This document shows positions 45,972 to 55,895 of a stretch of 64,000 bases of DNA, in pieces (position 1 is the stretch's first letter; every line of letters begins with the position of its first letter). Under the pieces are notes generated by a model, which was not told the DNA's origin, did not search any database, and saw only the letters and a list, made by a program, of their open reading frames with translations. The translations under genes were made by a program, and so were the position numbers. This DNA comes from Comamonadaceae bacterium (GTDB lineage Bacteria; Pseudomonadota; Gammaproteobacteria; Burkholderiales; Burkholderiaceae_C), in assembly GCA_027486755.1 (NCBI GenBank), contig JAIXOM010000011.1:34732-98731 (forward strand). Direction: 5' to 3'.

Positions 45972-47351
45972 TTACTGAATCAGTGCCTGTTGAACGGTTG
46001 CGTCAGCACGCAGTTGCTGACGCATTTGGCCGGCCGATTGTCTGAAAGCCGGCATGGCGGCAGCCGACAGGCCGCTGCTGGTTCCAACACGCGCCATCAG
46101 CTCTGGGTCTTGATGGACGCCGTCGACGCGGAATTCGAAATGAAGGTGGGGGCCCGTGGCCCAACCGGTCGAGCCCACACCGCCTAGGTACTGCCCCTGA
46201 ATGACCGCTTGGCCTTGACTCACTGCCATGCTGTTCAGATGAGCGTAGACGGTAGTGTGGCCTTTACCGTGGTTCAGAAAAATCACGTTGCCGTAACCAT
46301 TTTGCCGGCCCGCAAATTCCACCGTACCGTCTGCCACGGCGCGTACCGGCGTGCCCGTGGGAGCGGCGTAATCAATGCCCTTGTGAGCGGTCATACGGCT
46401 GAGCACGGGGTTCATCCGCATTGAAAAGCCGCTCGTCAACACGCCCGATTCCAGAGGCGTCAGATAGCCTTTGGCCAAACTTTTGCCATCGAGGTTGAAG
46501 TAGGCGCCGCCCCGGTTCTCGCCCTTGGTCGCAGCCTCGTTGACGTACCAGATGGCGTGATGAGTTTGCCCAGCCAGGACGACTTCTGCGGCCAAAATAC
46601 GACCCGTGCGTAGCGGCTCTCCATCGGCCTCAAGCACCTCGTAGTAGACGCTGTAGCGATCGCCCTGACGTGCGCTACGCGAGGCATCAAGACCGCCCGA
46701 GAAAATGCCGACCATTTGTTCGCTCAGGGCCCGGTCGAGCTTGGCTGAATCGAAGCTGGAGCGCAGAGTCTTGTTGATCGGGCCAGACACCAGGCGCGAG
46801 GAACGGTTGTATCGCTCGGTCTCGACCCGGGAGACAAAATCGCGACCTTGGCGCTCGACCACCAGCCGTTTAAAAAAATTCAAGTCTTCTGTGGGCCAAC
46901 GCAGGCTCAGTTTGACCAGTTGCTGGTCGTCATTGGCCTCGGCGCTGATGGTCTGAGTGCCCCGGCCGAAGATGTGGCTGCGCGCCGCAGCATCCTTGCG
47001 CAGGAATGCCGCTGCTGCCGGGTCGTTGATGTTGAGCCGGCTAAGCAGGCTGTCGGCGGTGTCTGTGCTGCGTGTCTGCTCGGTCCGGTACAGGTTGAAA
47101 CGGTGCGTGAGCAAGGTGTCTGCCTGTGGCGCCAGGGGCAGGGCCTGAACCTGTTCCACCACCTCAGTGACCGGCAGCTGGGCCGCGTCGGGGGCCAGCG
47201 GCGCTACACCGAATGCGGTCACGCCTGTACCCAGTAGCAGCACGGCCAAACCCGCAGCCACCCGACGCGGGTGAAGCTTGAGCGTGGCCAGAGCACTGGC
47301 GACCGACTGTGAAAGGGCTTGCAATTTCAAAAGACGATTCCGATAGCGCAA
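45972..47351 (-). CDS. M23/LytM peptidoglycan endopeptidase, membrane anchored (MepM-like)
   Basis: 459 residues from a TTG start. One transmembrane anchor near residues 32-52 (RVAAGLAVLLLGTGVTAFGV), a long N-terminal periplasmic region, then the LytM catalytic domain with AHKGIDYAAPTG (His-x3-Asp zinc ligands), VYAHL and HLHFEFR (His-x-His). Full zinc site, so active endopeptidase is expected. Divergent from tyrS; the order tyrS / M23 / anmK is a known Burkholderiales block. Confidence 0.9.
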   Translation of the reverse strand: MRYRNRLLKLQALSQSVASALATLKLHPRRVAAGLAVLLLGTGVTAFGVAPLAPDAAQLPVTEVVEQVQALPLAPQADTLLTHRFNLYRTEQTRSTDTADSLLSRLNINDPAAAAFLRKDAAARSHIFGRGTQTISAEANDDQQLVKLSLRWPTEDLNFFKRLVVERQGRDFVSRVETERYNRSSRLVSGPINKTLRSSFDSAKLDRALSEQMVGIFSGGLDASRSARQGDRYSVYYEVLEADGEPLRTGRILAAEVVLAGQTHHAIWYVNEAATKGENRGGAYFNLDGKSLAKGYLTPLESGVLTSGFSMRMNPVLSRMTAHKGIDYAAPTGTPVRAVADGTVEFAGRQNGYGNVIFLNHGKGHTTVYAHLNSMAVSQGQAVIQGQYLGGVGSTGWATGPHLHFEFRVDGVHQDPELMARVGTSSGLSAAAMPAFRQSAGQMRQQLRADATVQQALIQ

Positions 47352-47479
47352 ATCTCAGGGCCGGGGCGGGTGGGTAGCCCCCCTACAATAAAAGATTCCC
47401 GGCTGAGCTCGCAAAGAGCTGGCCATTATAGAGGCTTGGTTGGGTTTGCCTACCCCCTTCGGGTTGGCTGAAAATCGTT

Positions 47480-48712
47480 ATGAATCATGATCTTATCCCT
47501 GGTGTAACGGTCTCCGACGGCGTGCGGGAGGCCTTGGCAGTGACTCTGCGCGGCTGCGAAGAGCTGATACCGCAGGCCGATTGGGTGCGCAAACTGGTGC
47601 GCTCCGAGCTATCTGAGCAGCCCCTGCGCATCAAACTCGGGCTCGACCCTACCGCACCAGACATTCACCTCGGGCATACCGTGGTGCTCAATAAGCTCAG
47701 ACACCTGCAAGACCTGGGCCATCAGGTGATCTTTCTGATCGGTGACTTCACCAGCCTGATTGGAGACCCCTCGGGCCGCAACAGTACCCGGCCTGCGCTT
47801 ACGCCCGAGCAGATCCAGGCCAATGCCCAGACCTACTACAAGCAAGCCTCATTGGTGCTTGATCCCCATAAAACAGAGATCCGCTACAACAGTGAGTGGT
47901 CGCTTCCATTGGGGGCAATGGGCATGATACAGCTGGCTGCCAAGTACACCGTGGCGCGCATGATGGAGCGCAACGACTTCCATGACCGCTTCAAGGCGGG
48001 CACCCCCATTTCGGTGCATGAATTCCTTTATCCCCTGATGCAGGGCTATGACTCGGTGGCCCTCAAGAGCGATCTTGAACTGGGCGGCACCGACCAGAAG
48101 TTCAATTTGTTGATGGGACGGCATTTACAGCAGGAATACGGGCAGGAGCCGCAGTGCATCCTGACCATGCCCTTGCTCGAGGGGCTGGACGGGGTGGACA
48201 AGATGTCCAAGTCCAAGAACAACTACATCGGCATCGCCGAAGACGCCAACACCATGTTTGCCAAGGTGCTGTCGATCTCTGACGACTTGATGTGGCGCTG
48301 GTACATGCTGCTGTCCTTTAAGTCCATGGCTGAGATCGATGTGCTCAAGGCGCAGGTGCAGGCTGGACTCAATCCCAAGCAGGCCAAGGTCATGCTGGCC
48401 AAGGAAATCACCGCTCGATTTCACAGCGCTGCGGCTGCTGAGGCGGCTGAGCAGGACTTTATCAATCGCAGCAAGGGCGGTGTGCCCGATGAAATCGCCG
48501 AACTCGCGCTTAGCGGAGCGCCCTTGGCGATCAGCGCCTTGCTCAAGGCCGCTGGTCTGGCGCCATCGACCAGCGAGGCCGGCAGGCTGATCGAAGGTGG
48601 CGGTGTGCGCATCGACTCGTCCGTGGTCAGCGACAAGGGTCTCAAGCTCGACGCCGGCACCTACGTCGTTCAGGTAGGCAAGCGCAAGTTTGCCCGTGTC
48701 ACGCTCAGCTGA
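47480..48712 (+). CDS. tyrS: Tyrosyl-tRNA synthetase
   Basis: 410 residues. Class I synthetase: HLGHTV in DPTAPDIHLGHTVVLNKLRH is the HIGH motif, KMSKSKNN the KMSKS motif, and the C-terminal S4-like domain (RLIEGGGVRIDSSVVSD) binds tRNA. The layout (about 410 residues) fits the TyrRS-2/TyrZ subclass. A TACAAT at 47384-47389 may be its -10 box. Divergent from the M23 gene. Confidence 0.97.
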   Translation: MNHDLIPGVTVSDGVREALAVTLRGCEELIPQADWVRKLVRSELSEQPLRIKLGLDPTAPDIHLGHTVVLNKLRHLQDLGHQVIFLIGDFTSLIGDPSGRNSTRPALTPEQIQANAQTYYKQASLVLDPHKTEIRYNSEWSLPLGAMGMIQLAAKYTVARMMERNDFHDRFKAGTPISVHEFLYPLMQGYDSVALKSDLELGGTDQKFNLLMGRHLQQEYGQEPQCILTMPLLEGLDGVDKMSKSKNNYIGIAEDANTMFAKVLSISDDLMWRWYMLLSFKSMAEIDVLKAQVQAGLNPKQAKVMLAKEITARFHSAAAAEAAEQDFINRSKGGVPDEIAELALSGAPLAISALLKAAGLAPSTSEAGRLIEGGGVRIDSSVVSDKGLKLDAGTYVVQVGKRKFARVTLS

Positions 48713-48787
48713 CGCTCCGGCGCAGCCGGGTCGAGCCCGGCTGGTCGCCCGGTTTCTGGACGGCCAGCCAGCGCTTACCATGACGCC

Positions 48788-49714
48788 ATGAATCTTTCCC
48801 CTGCATGGCTGAGCCCCCGGCGGCTGCTGATGGCCTCGGTGCTGGCCGCTGTGATCACCATCAGCTTGAAGACCGCTGCCTGGTGGCTGACCGGCTCGGT
48901 GGGCCTGCTGTCAGATGCGATGGAGTCTTTGGTCAACTTGGCCAGCGCGGTGTTCGGTTTGATGATGGTCACCATCGCCGCGCGTCCGGCCGATGAGGAG
49001 CACCCTTATGGCCACCACAAGGCGGAGTACTTTTCCTCTGGCTTTGAGGGGGTGCTGATCATCGTCGCAGGCTTGGCCATCATTTGGGCCGCCGCCCACC
49101 GCATGTTCGACCCGCAGCCGCTGGAGGCGCTGGGTTTGGGTCTGGCCTTGGCCATCATCAGTTCGGCCCTCAACGGGCTGTTGGCCTGGGTGATGTTTCG
49201 CTCAGCGAAAGAACACCGCTCGCTGGCCCTGGAGGCCGATGCTCGGCATTTAGTGACCGACGTCTGGACATCGGCCGGCGTGGTCGTGGGCATCGCCCTG
49301 GTGGCGACCACTGGCTGGCTCTGGCTTGACGCTTTGGTGGCCATCGCGGTTGCGCTCAATATCCTGAAGGAGGGCGTGCATCTGATCTGGCGCTCGGCCC
49401 AGGGTCTGATGGACGAATCTCTGGAGCCAGAGGTGCGTGAGACCATTGCCGAAGTGCTCGAAGGTTTTGCCTACCAGCGCGGCGAGGCGGTGATCATTCG
49501 CTTTGACCATGTCACCACCCGCAAGGCGGGCCAGCGCCGCTTTGTCGATATGCACATGCACATGCCCGCAGGCTGGAGCCTGGGCCGTGCGGCAGCCCTG
49601 CGAACCAGCGTCGAGCAGGCACTGATGAGTGCGGTACCGGGCCTGCGGGCGACCATCCAGCTGCTGCCCAGTGATGTGGAAGCGCACTTTGACGACCCGC
49701 AGGACCTCAAATGA
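48788..49714 (+). CDS. Cation diffusion facilitator (CDF) metal exporter, FieF-like
   Basis: 308 residues with six predicted helices ([40 protein letters not shown] and others). The metal site is complete: [17 protein letters not shown] carries the D-x3-D-like ligands of helix 2 and [15 protein letters not shown] those of helix 5, and the cytoplasmic domain includes MHMHMPAG with its His cluster. Likely exports Zn2+, Fe2+ or Mn2+ against protons. The stop overlaps the dtd start. Confidence 0.9.
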   Translation: MNLSPAWLSPRRLLMASVLAAVITISLKTAAWWLTGSVGLLSDAMESLVNLASAVFGLMMVTIAARPADEEHPYGHHKAEYFSSGFEGVLIIVAGLAIIWAAAHRMFDPQPLEALGLGLALAIISSALNGLLAWVMFRSAKEHRSLALEADARHLVTDVWTSAGVVVGIALVATTGWLWLDALVAIAVALNILKEGVHLIWRSAQGLMDESLEPEVRETIAEVLEGFAYQRGEAVIIRFDHVTTRKAGQRRFVDMHMHMPAGWSLGRAAALRTSVEQALMSAVPGLRATIQLLPSDVEAHFDDPQDLK

Positions 49715-50160
49715 TCGCGCTGCTGCAACGGGTCAGTCAGGCCAGTGTCCATGTCGATGGCGAGCTGATCGGCGCCATCGGCCGCGGACTTCTGGTATTG
49801 GTCTGCGCTGAACACGGTGACAGCGACGCGGTAGCCGACAAGCTGCTGGCCAAAATTCTCAAGCTGCGCGTCTTTGCCGACGAGGCCGGCAAGATGAATC
49901 GAAGCGTGCAGGATGTGGGCGGCGCCTTGCTGGTCGTCAGCCAGTTCACCTTGGCGGCCGATGTATCAGGGGGCAACCGTCCCAGCTTCACCGGCGCTGC
50001 CCCGCCGGCTGAGGGCAAAAGACTTTACGAGCATTTCTTGCAGCGGGCAAAGATCGAACATCCGCAGGTCCAGTCGGGTCGCTTTGGGGCAGACATGCAA
50101 GTGGCCCTGGTCAACGACGGCCCGGTCACGCTGTCGGTGACGGTGCGGTCGCCCGCTTGA
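49711..50160 (+). CDS. dtd: D-aminoacyl-tRNA deacylase
   Basis: 149 residues. Removes mischarged D-amino acids or glycine from tRNA. Ala-Leu-rich start [20 protein letters not shown], then [20 protein letters not shown] (the Ser-Gln-Phe-Thr motif) and [20 protein letters not shown] with the Gly-cisPro region near 138 ([10 protein letters not shown]). Overlaps the CDF gene (ATGA). The stop abuts the stop of the next gene on the other strand. Confidence 0.95.
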   Translation: MIALLQRVSQASVHVDGELIGAIGRGLLVLVCAEHGDSDAVADKLLAKILKLRVFADEAGKMNRSVQDVGGALLVVSQFTLAADVSGGNRPSFTGAAPPAEGKRLYEHFLQRAKIEHPQVQSGRFGADMQVALVNDGPVTLSVTVRSPA

Positions 50161-51531
50161 TCAGTCCGAGCGCGGACCGCGACTGGCTTCAACCACCACC
50201 GGCGCTGCAACTGGCGTGATCTGCAAGCGCATCAGCCGGGATACCGCCTGGGGCTGCTCTTGCTCGGCCAGTTGCCAGAAACGCAGCTGGCTTTGTTTGT
50301 TGGCCGGATCGATGTACTGGCCTTGCTTGCGGATTTCAAAATGCAGGTGAGGGCCGGTCGAAAAACCGGTCGAGCCGACCTGGCCGATCTCTTCGCCGCG
50401 TCGCACCAGGGTGCCGGGTCGGATGTCCTGCGCAAAGGCCGACAGATGGGCATAGTAAGTGTGGTGACCGTCACCATGGTCGAGGATGATCAGGTTGCCA
50501 TAGCCGCCGTTGGGACCGGCGTGGATCACCTCGCCGTCGGCCACTGCAGCCACGGGTGTGCCCAGGGGCGCCGCGAAGTCGATGCCAATATGCTGCCCTC
50601 TGACCCGGAAGGTCCGGATGGCCATGCGCGGCTTGGCTGATTTCGTCGACTTGATCGCCACCCGCCGCTTCATCGTGGTGACACTGGGGCCCACGCCGCG
50701 CGATATGCGGGAGTTTTGAACCGGCGATTGCCACAGCATACGCTCGTACTCAATGCCGCTGAGGCTGAAATAGGCGCCCGGTAGGTCTTTGCGGTCCAGC
50801 CAGATGGCCGCCTCGACCCGCTGGCCACTTGCCGACTCCAGCAGTTCGATGGCGAAGACCTTTTCCAGTCCTGTCACCGGATCGGCGCTCAGGGTGATCC
50901 GCAAGTGATGGGCCGTAGGTTCGAGCTTGAGCGTGCTGATCATTTTCTTGACGACCAGATCAAGCTCCCACTGCAGATGGACTGGAATGTCCAGGAGATC
51001 CAGCCCGTCGCTTCGCAGCCTGACTGTGGCCAGGCGCCGCAAGCTTGGCATGTCGGTGGCGATCGGCCAGCGCGTTTGTGCTGAAGCTGCGTCGTTGGCT
51101 GACCGGGTATAGATGACCGCCTCCAGGCCGCCTTCAGCTCCAGAGGGTGTGAGCAAGGCCAGCGTGTTGCGCACCAGGGGCCGGGTGACGGCCGCCGCAT
51201 AGTGCTGGCACGCGTCGGGGCCCAGGGCCTGTGCAGTAGCTTCGCCCTGCCATTGCAGCGCCTGCAGTTGCAGCCGCCCGTCGAGTTGCACCATCTTCTC
51301 CGGATCCATGCAACCGGCTTCCAACCTGGTCTCAGGGCCTAAAGCCAGCTCGGCCGATACGGGCGAAGGCAGCTGCTGCACAGGCCGCTTGGCCTTTGGG
51401 CCTGCCTTTTTACTTTTGACGCTCGCGGTGGTTTTCTTGCTGCTGGCCTTGGCCTGTGATGCGGCCTGGACTTGAGCGTTCAAGCACAGGCCCAGGAGCA
51501 CGGTCAGCATCAGAGGCAGTCTGGACTTCAT
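50161..51531 (-). CDS. M23/LytM family peptidase, secreted
   Basis: 456 residues. Sec signal peptide (RLPLMLTVLLGLCLNAQVQA), a short Lys/Ser-rich stretch (KASSKKTTASVKSKKAGPKA), a 250-residue region of unknown fold, then the catalytic LytM domain: QHIGIDFAAPLG with His and Asp, YYAHL and HLHFEIR. All zinc ligands are present, unlike activator proteins such as EnvC. Its start overlaps the stop of the alpha/beta hydrolase gene by ATGA, so it is the downstream member of a pair. Confidence 0.9.
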   Translation of the reverse strand: MKSRLPLMLTVLLGLCLNAQVQAASQAKASSKKTTASVKSKKAGPKAKRPVQQLPSPVSAELALGPETRLEAGCMDPEKMVQLDGRLQLQALQWQGEATAQALGPDACQHYAAAVTRPLVRNTLALLTPSGAEGGLEAVIYTRSANDAASAQTRWPIATDMPSLRRLATVRLRSDGLDLLDIPVHLQWELDLVVKKMISTLKLEPTAHHLRITLSADPVTGLEKVFAIELLESASGQRVEAAIWLDRKDLPGAYFSLSGIEYERMLWQSPVQNSRISRGVGPSVTTMKRRVAIKSTKSAKPRMAIRTFRVRGQHIGIDFAAPLGTPVAAVADGEVIHAGPNGGYGNLIILDHGDGHHTYYAHLSAFAQDIRPGTLVRRGEEIGQVGSTGFSTGPHLHFEIRKQGQYIDPANKQSQLRFWQLAEQEQPQAVSRLMRLQITPVAAPVVVEASRGPRSD

Positions 51532-52382
51532 CTCAGGCGTTCTAGAAATTTCTGGAGGCTTTGGTTAAAACGGTCAGCACTGTCTGCAAAAAGTGCATGG
51601 CCTGCCTGCTCGAATACCGTTGCACTGGCGCGAGGCTGATTCTGCAGCAGTTCGACCGACTGCTCCTCAAACCGGGGCGTCACCGCATACCAGATTGGGA
51701 GCTGCGCTTGGAGGGCGGCTTTTTTATAAAAGTCCCGATGATAAGGCTTGTTGAGCAAAGCCCAGGCTGCCTTGGGCGGCAACTGGGTGGCCGATGCCTC
51801 GATCGCCTCCAGCCATCCGGTGGGGGGTGGCGTCTTGAACATGCCCGCAGCAAACCGCTTGACGTAGGCCCTGAATTCCTCAGGCTGGAGCGGGCGCTGG
51901 GGCTTGCCCGGTGCCGAAACCGGCGGCCGACCCATGCCGATGGAGTTGTCGATCAGCACCATGGCCCTGAGTGTGTCGCGCTGGTGGCGTACGCTGTACT
52001 CCAGCACCTCCATCACCCCCAGGGACCATCCAATCAGCACGTGGTCCCTGACTTGGGCCTGTGTCAAGAGTTCGTCGATATCGCGGACCCGGCTGATCGC
52101 ATCCAGTTTGTGAGGGGGCGCCTTCGACAGGCCCTGACCGCGCGGGTCCAGAACGATGACCCGGTGCGCGCGAGACAGCTCCTCGATTTGCTTGTCGAAG
52201 ATCCCAGCAGGCATCAACCAACCCGGAATGAAGACCAGCGTCATCTCTCCCGAGCCGGCCTCCAGGTAATGCAGTTTCACCCCGTCCGAGGCCGTAAAGA
52301 ACCGGTCTATCGGCGGACCGGCCCGCAGGCCTGTTGCCGTCACCAGCAGCGCGATCAGCAGCAGTCTTCGTGCGATCTTCAA
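51528..52382 (-). CDS. Alpha/beta hydrolase, secreted
   Basis: 284 residues with a Sec signal (MKIARRLLLIALLVTATGLR). The nucleophile elbow GWSLG in DHVLIGWSLGVMEVLEY carries the catalytic Ser; LVFIPGWLMPAGIF supplies the oxyanion region and HALFADSADRFNQSL the catalytic His. Belongs to the broad carboxylesterase/haloalkane-type family; substrate unknown. First of a two-gene unit with an M23 peptidase. Confidence 0.87.
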   Translation of the reverse strand: MKIARRLLLIALLVTATGLRAGPPIDRFFTASDGVKLHYLEAGSGEMTLVFIPGWLMPAGIFDKQIEELSRAHRVIVLDPRGQGLSKAPPHKLDAISRVRDIDELLTQAQVRDHVLIGWSLGVMEVLEYSVRHQRDTLRAMVLIDNSIGMGRPPVSAPGKPQRPLQPEEFRAYVKRFAAGMFKTPPPTGWLEAIEASATQLPPKAAWALLNKPYHRDFYKKAALQAQLPIWYAVTPRFEEQSVELLQNQPRASATVFEQAGHALFADSADRFNQSLQKFLERLR

Positions 52383-52548
52383 GGGGCAGGCTCAAATCTG
52401 ATGTGGGTGGAAGATGGGCTAATGTAAGCGGTTTCTTCTGGGTGGCAGCCGCGTTGGCCGACTCGCCAGGGCCCCTCATCGCCCCTTGCACTGACCCTCG
52501 CTTATCATTCGGACCCCATTTCAAAACCATCAATGAGTCCCAGCCTGC

Positions 52549-53673
52549 TTGGCAGGCTGCGCGCTATTCCTGAGCCCCACCATCTTGATTCAACATCTGA
52601 CCGCGGCAGTGCGCCCTGTTTTCTTTGTCTGGGCTGTGACAGCCTCGCTGTGGAGCGGCCAGGCCCTTGCGCAGGCTCCCGTCGCTGCGCCCAAGCAAGC
52701 CCCGGCCCAAGCTGCGGCCGCGGCGAGCGCTAGTCATCCCTTGCTGCAGCAACTGGCTTTGACGGCCGACGAGTGTCCGGCCTTTGCCAGGCTGGCCTCT
52801 GATTACCAGGCCAAATTCTCTGCGCCGATGAAGGCCTGGGCCGAACAGAAATTGACGGCCCTTCAGGCCAAGAAGGTGGTCTATCCTTTTTCGGGCGCAG
52901 ACGTTGTTACCGCCATGACCCTGTTTCCCAGGGTCGAGCATCTGACTCTGGTGGCAGATCAGTGGCCGGAATACGCGGGCAGCAGGCAGCCCGCCGCTGG
53001 CCAGGCCGCGAAAGAATGCGCGACCATGTCCTACTTCGCCCGCTATGGCTATTTCAGGACCAACGATCTGGAGGGCAAGAATTCGGTCAAGCCGCGGTTC
53101 ATCAAATTGCTGCTCTACAGCATCGCATTGAGCGATGCCAAGGTCAGCGGTCTCGACTATCTGGTGGTGCGCGCAGACGGTGTGGCTGTCACGCAGCCTG
53201 AGCTGCAGGGCATCAGGCCTGACGGCCTGCGTTTTTCCCTCAGCCTGGCGCAAGGCCGACAGCTCACGCTCGACTATGTCCGCATGGACTTGTCCAACAA
53301 CGGTTTGCGGCCCGGCAAACCGTTTCATGCCTTCATGAACTCGCAGATGGACGATACGGTGCTGATCAAGTCGGCATCGCACCTGCTGCAAAAAACGTAT
53401 TTGTCAGCGCTGGCCAACATCATCCTGGACAAATCCGCCCATCTGGTTCAGGACGAAACCGGCTTGGATATTGATCCCTTGCGGCAGGTTTTCGATGTGC
53501 GCAGTTTCGGCAAGTTCCATGCCCCCCATCCCCTTTGGCGGGACAGCGCTTCGGGTCAAAGGCTGATCCGCTACCTACAGGAGCAGCCCTCGCTGGAGCC
53601 CTTGCCCTTCACCATAGGTTACGAAAAGCCGAGTGGTTCTATCTTGTTGGTTGGTACGCGAAAGCGCGGCTGA
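52549..53673 (+). CDS. Secreted protein of unknown function
   Basis: 374 residues if the TTG at 52549 is used. That TTG is the loop of a perfect hairpin (CAGCCTGC 52541-52548, GCAGGCTG 52552-52559), so starts at TTG 52585 or GTG 52609 are preferable; the latter gives MRPVFFVWAVTASLWSGQAL, a clean signal peptide ending near AQA. The mature part includes VYPFSGADVVTAMTLFPRVE and ATMSYFARYGYFRTNDLEGK, which recall an uncharacterised family with YPFSGPD and FRTND motifs. A Pro/Ala-rich linker (VAAPKQAPAQAAAAASAS) follows the signal. No enzyme motif is recognisable. Confidence 0.75.
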   Translation: MAGCALFLSPTILIQHLTAAVRPVFFVWAVTASLWSGQALAQAPVAAPKQAPAQAAAAASASHPLLQQLALTADECPAFARLASDYQAKFSAPMKAWAEQKLTALQAKKVVYPFSGADVVTAMTLFPRVEHLTLVADQWPEYAGSRQPAAGQAAKECATMSYFARYGYFRTNDLEGKNSVKPRFIKLLLYSIALSDAKVSGLDYLVVRADGVAVTQPELQGIRPDGLRFSLSLAQGRQLTLDYVRMDLSNNGLRPGKPFHAFMNSQMDDTVLIKSASHLLQKTYLSALANIILDKSAHLVQDETGLDIDPLRQVFDVRSFGKFHAPHPLWRDSASGQRLIRYLQEQPSLEPLPFTIGYEKPSGSILLVGTRKRG

Positions 53674-53718
53674 GGCTCCGGGGCGGCCGGTCAGGCGCGT
53701 GCGCCCGAGCGCTGCGGT

Positions 53719-54189
53719 TCAGCCTAGCTTCTTGCTGCGATAAGGGTCGGGCAGGCCCAGGCCCGCCAGGATTTCAATCTCACGGGCCTCCATGGCCTTG
53801 GCATCAGCCAGGCTGGTCTCATGGTCCCAGCCCTGGGCATGCAAGACCCCATGGACCAGCAGGTGGGCGTAATGGGCGGCCAGGGTCTTGCCCTGAGCCC
53901 GCGCTTCCTCGGCCACGACCGGCGCGCAAATCACAATATCGGCCATCACGGTGGGGGTCTGCGCATAGTTAAAGGTCAGCACATTGGTCGGCTTGTCCTT
54001 GTGGCGGTAGTCCTTGTTCAGCGCCCGGCTTTCATCCTCGTCGACGATGCGCACCGTTATTTCCGCGTCGGTGGCCAGGGCGTGACGCATGCAGCGCTGC
54101 ACAAAGTGTCTCGCCAGCGCCGTGCGGTGGCGCTTGGCCTGGGGGATCTCGCCAAATTGCAGGGACAGTCGCAGTTGTGGGAGGGCCAT
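53719..54189 (-). CDS. ybeY: Endoribonuclease YbeY
   Basis: 156 residues. Required for 16S rRNA 3'-end maturation. The zinc motif H-x3-H-x5-H is present as H113-GVLH117 and H123 in HLLVHGVLHAQGWDHE. Other markers: VRIVDEDESRALNKDYRHKD and PTNVLTFNY. Starts three bases after the phoH stop on the same strand, a conserved pair. Confidence 0.96.
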   Translation of the reverse strand: MALPQLRLSLQFGEIPQAKRHRTALARHFVQRCMRHALATDAEITVRIVDEDESRALNKDYRHKDKPTNVLTFNYAQTPTVMADIVICAPVVAEEARAQGKTLAAHYAHLLVHGVLHAQGWDHETSLADAKAMEAREIEILAGLGLPDPYRSKKLG

Positions 54190-54192
54190 TGC

Positions 54193-55152
54193 TCAGTCCC
54201 CGGTACGTGATTTGGGCTGACGCAGGCCTCGGCCCTGAGCGTCGTAGGCGTCAACAATGCGCGCCACCAAGGGGTGTCGGACCACATCGGCGCTGGTCAG
54301 CCGGCTCATGGCAATGCCTTGAACACGCTGCAGCACCCGTTCGGCCTCGATCAAGCCGCTGAGTTGGGTGGAGGGCAGGTCGATCTGGCTGACATCGCCG
54401 GTCACGACCGCCTTGCTGCCAAAGCCTATGCGGGTGAGGAACATCTTCATCTGTTCGGGGGTGGTGTTCTGCGCTTCGTCGAGGATCACAAAAGCATGGT
54501 TCAAGGTACGACCACGCATGAAGGCCAGCGGCGCGACCTCGATCTGCTGGCGCTCGAAAGCCTTTTGGACCTTGTCAAAACCCATCAACTCATAAAGGGC
54601 GTCGTAAAGCGGTCGCAAATAGGGGTCGACCTTTTGCGTCAGATCACCTGGCAAGAAGCCCAGGCGTTCGCCCGCCTCGACCGCAGGCCGGGTGAGCACG
54701 ATGCGCTGTACCGCATTGCGCTCCAGGGCGTCGACCGCGCAGGCCACCGCCAAATAGGTTTTGCCAGTGCCGGCCGGTCCGATGCCGAAGGTAATGTCGT
54801 GCTCGGCAATGTTCATCAGGTAGCTGGCCTGGTTGGCGGTGCGCGCGCGCAGATCGGCGCGGCGGGTGCTCAGCAAGGGCGTGCCGTCGGCGTCGATGTT
54901 CAGGTCACCGGCCAGCATGAGTTGCACCTGATCCGGTGCGATGGGGCGGTCGGCAATTTCATAGAGCGCCTGCAGAACCTGCAGTGCCAGCTCGGCCTTG
55001 GCCTTGGCGCCTTCAACCTTGAATTGCTCGAAGCGGTGAGCGATGCGCACCTGCAAAGCCGCCTCGATGCTGCGCAGGTGGGCGTCTGTCGGCCCGCACA
55101 AATGCCCCATGCGGGTATTGTTGGGCGGCGTGAAGGTGTGGCGAAGGATCAA
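54193..55152 (-). CDS. ybeZ: PhoH-like ATPase (YbeZ)
   Basis: 319 residues from a TTG start at 55152 (LILRHTFTPPNNTR). The open frame reaches 55284, but family similarity starts at the TTG and AAGAG lies upstream. N-terminal KH-like region (HLCGPTDAHLRSIEAALQVR), Walker A GPAGTGKTYLAVACAVD, Walker B AFVILDEAQNTTPEQMKMFL and TGDVSQIDLPSTQLSGLIEA. PhoH/YbeZ acts with YbeY in rRNA processing and RNA handling. Confidence 0.9.
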   Translation of the reverse strand: MILRHTFTPPNNTRMGHLCGPTDAHLRSIEAALQVRIAHRFEQFKVEGAKAKAELALQVLQALYEIADRPIAPDQVQLMLAGDLNIDADGTPLLSTRRADLRARTANQASYLMNIAEHDITFGIGPAGTGKTYLAVACAVDALERNAVQRIVLTRPAVEAGERLGFLPGDLTQKVDPYLRPLYDALYELMGFDKVQKAFERQQIEVAPLAFMRGRTLNHAFVILDEAQNTTPEQMKMFLTRIGFGSKAVVTGDVSQIDLPSTQLSGLIEAERVLQRVQGIAMSRLTSADVVRHPLVARIVDAYDAQGRGLRQPKSRTGD

Positions 55153-55313
55153 GTCAAAGCTCTTTAGGGCAGGGGCTGCAGGCGCGGCCTCAAGCCTTAT
55201 TGTCCCTGCTTTGCAGGCTCTGGACGGCCATCGGACCGGCCTGGAATGGGCAGCAGGTTTGAGCAGGGTTTCCCGAGGAGGCAAGGGCTGGGTGGCACTG
55301 ATAAGATTTGCTC

Positions 55314-55886
55314 ATGATAGGACGCATCACCGGTCAGCTGGCCGAAAAGAATCCCCCGGAGCTGCTGGTCGACTGCCAGGGGGTGGGCTATGAGCTGTTG
55401 GTGCCTATGAGTACCTTCTACAACCTGCCGGCCCTGGGCGAGCGGGTGAGCCTTTTGACCCACTTTGTGGTGCGTGAGGACGCTCAAATTCTGTTCGGCT
55501 TTGGCAGCGCACAGGAGCGCGCGGCGTTTCGTCAGCTGATCAAGATTTCCGGCGTCGGCCCGCGTACCGCTTTGGGGGTGCTCAGCGGCATGAGCGTGCA
55601 GGATCTGGCGCAGGCCGTCAGCGCCCAGGACGGCGCACGCCTGACCAAGGTGCCGGGCATCGGCAAGAAGACCGCCGAGCGCCTGCTGCTGGAGCTCAAG
55701 GGCAAGCTCGGCGCCGATGTGGGCGCGGCTGTGGCTGCCCCCGGTGACTCCCATGGGGACATCGGGCAGGCCTTGCAGGCTTTGGGCTACAGCGACAAGG
55801 AAGCCTCGCTCGCACTCAAATCGTTGCCGCGCGATGTTGGTGTGAGCGAGGGCATCAAGCTCGCCCTCAAGGCTCTGGCCCGGTAA
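55314..55886 (+). CDS. ruvA: Holliday junction helicase subunit RuvA
   Basis: 190 residues from ATG 55314; a TTG two codons earlier is less likely. N-terminal OB-fold [20 protein letters not shown], helix-hairpin-helix [20 protein letters not shown] and [20 protein letters not shown], and the C-terminal RuvB-contact domain. Ten bases before ruvB; ruvC is not nearby. Confidence 0.96.
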   Translation: MIGRITGQLAEKNPPELLVDCQGVGYELLVPMSTFYNLPALGERVSLLTHFVVREDAQILFGFGSAQERAAFRQLIKISGVGPRTALGVLSGMSVQDLAQAVSAQDGARLTKVPGIGKKTAERLLLELKGKLGADVGAAVAAPGDSHGDIGQALQALGYSDKEASLALKSLPRDVGVSEGIKLALKALAR

Positions 55887-55895
55887 GTTCAGCGC

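Noticed and set aside
52541..52559. Hairpin before the unknown secreted gene as an intrinsic terminator
   Set aside because: There is no T-run after it; mentioned only as an initiation curiosity.
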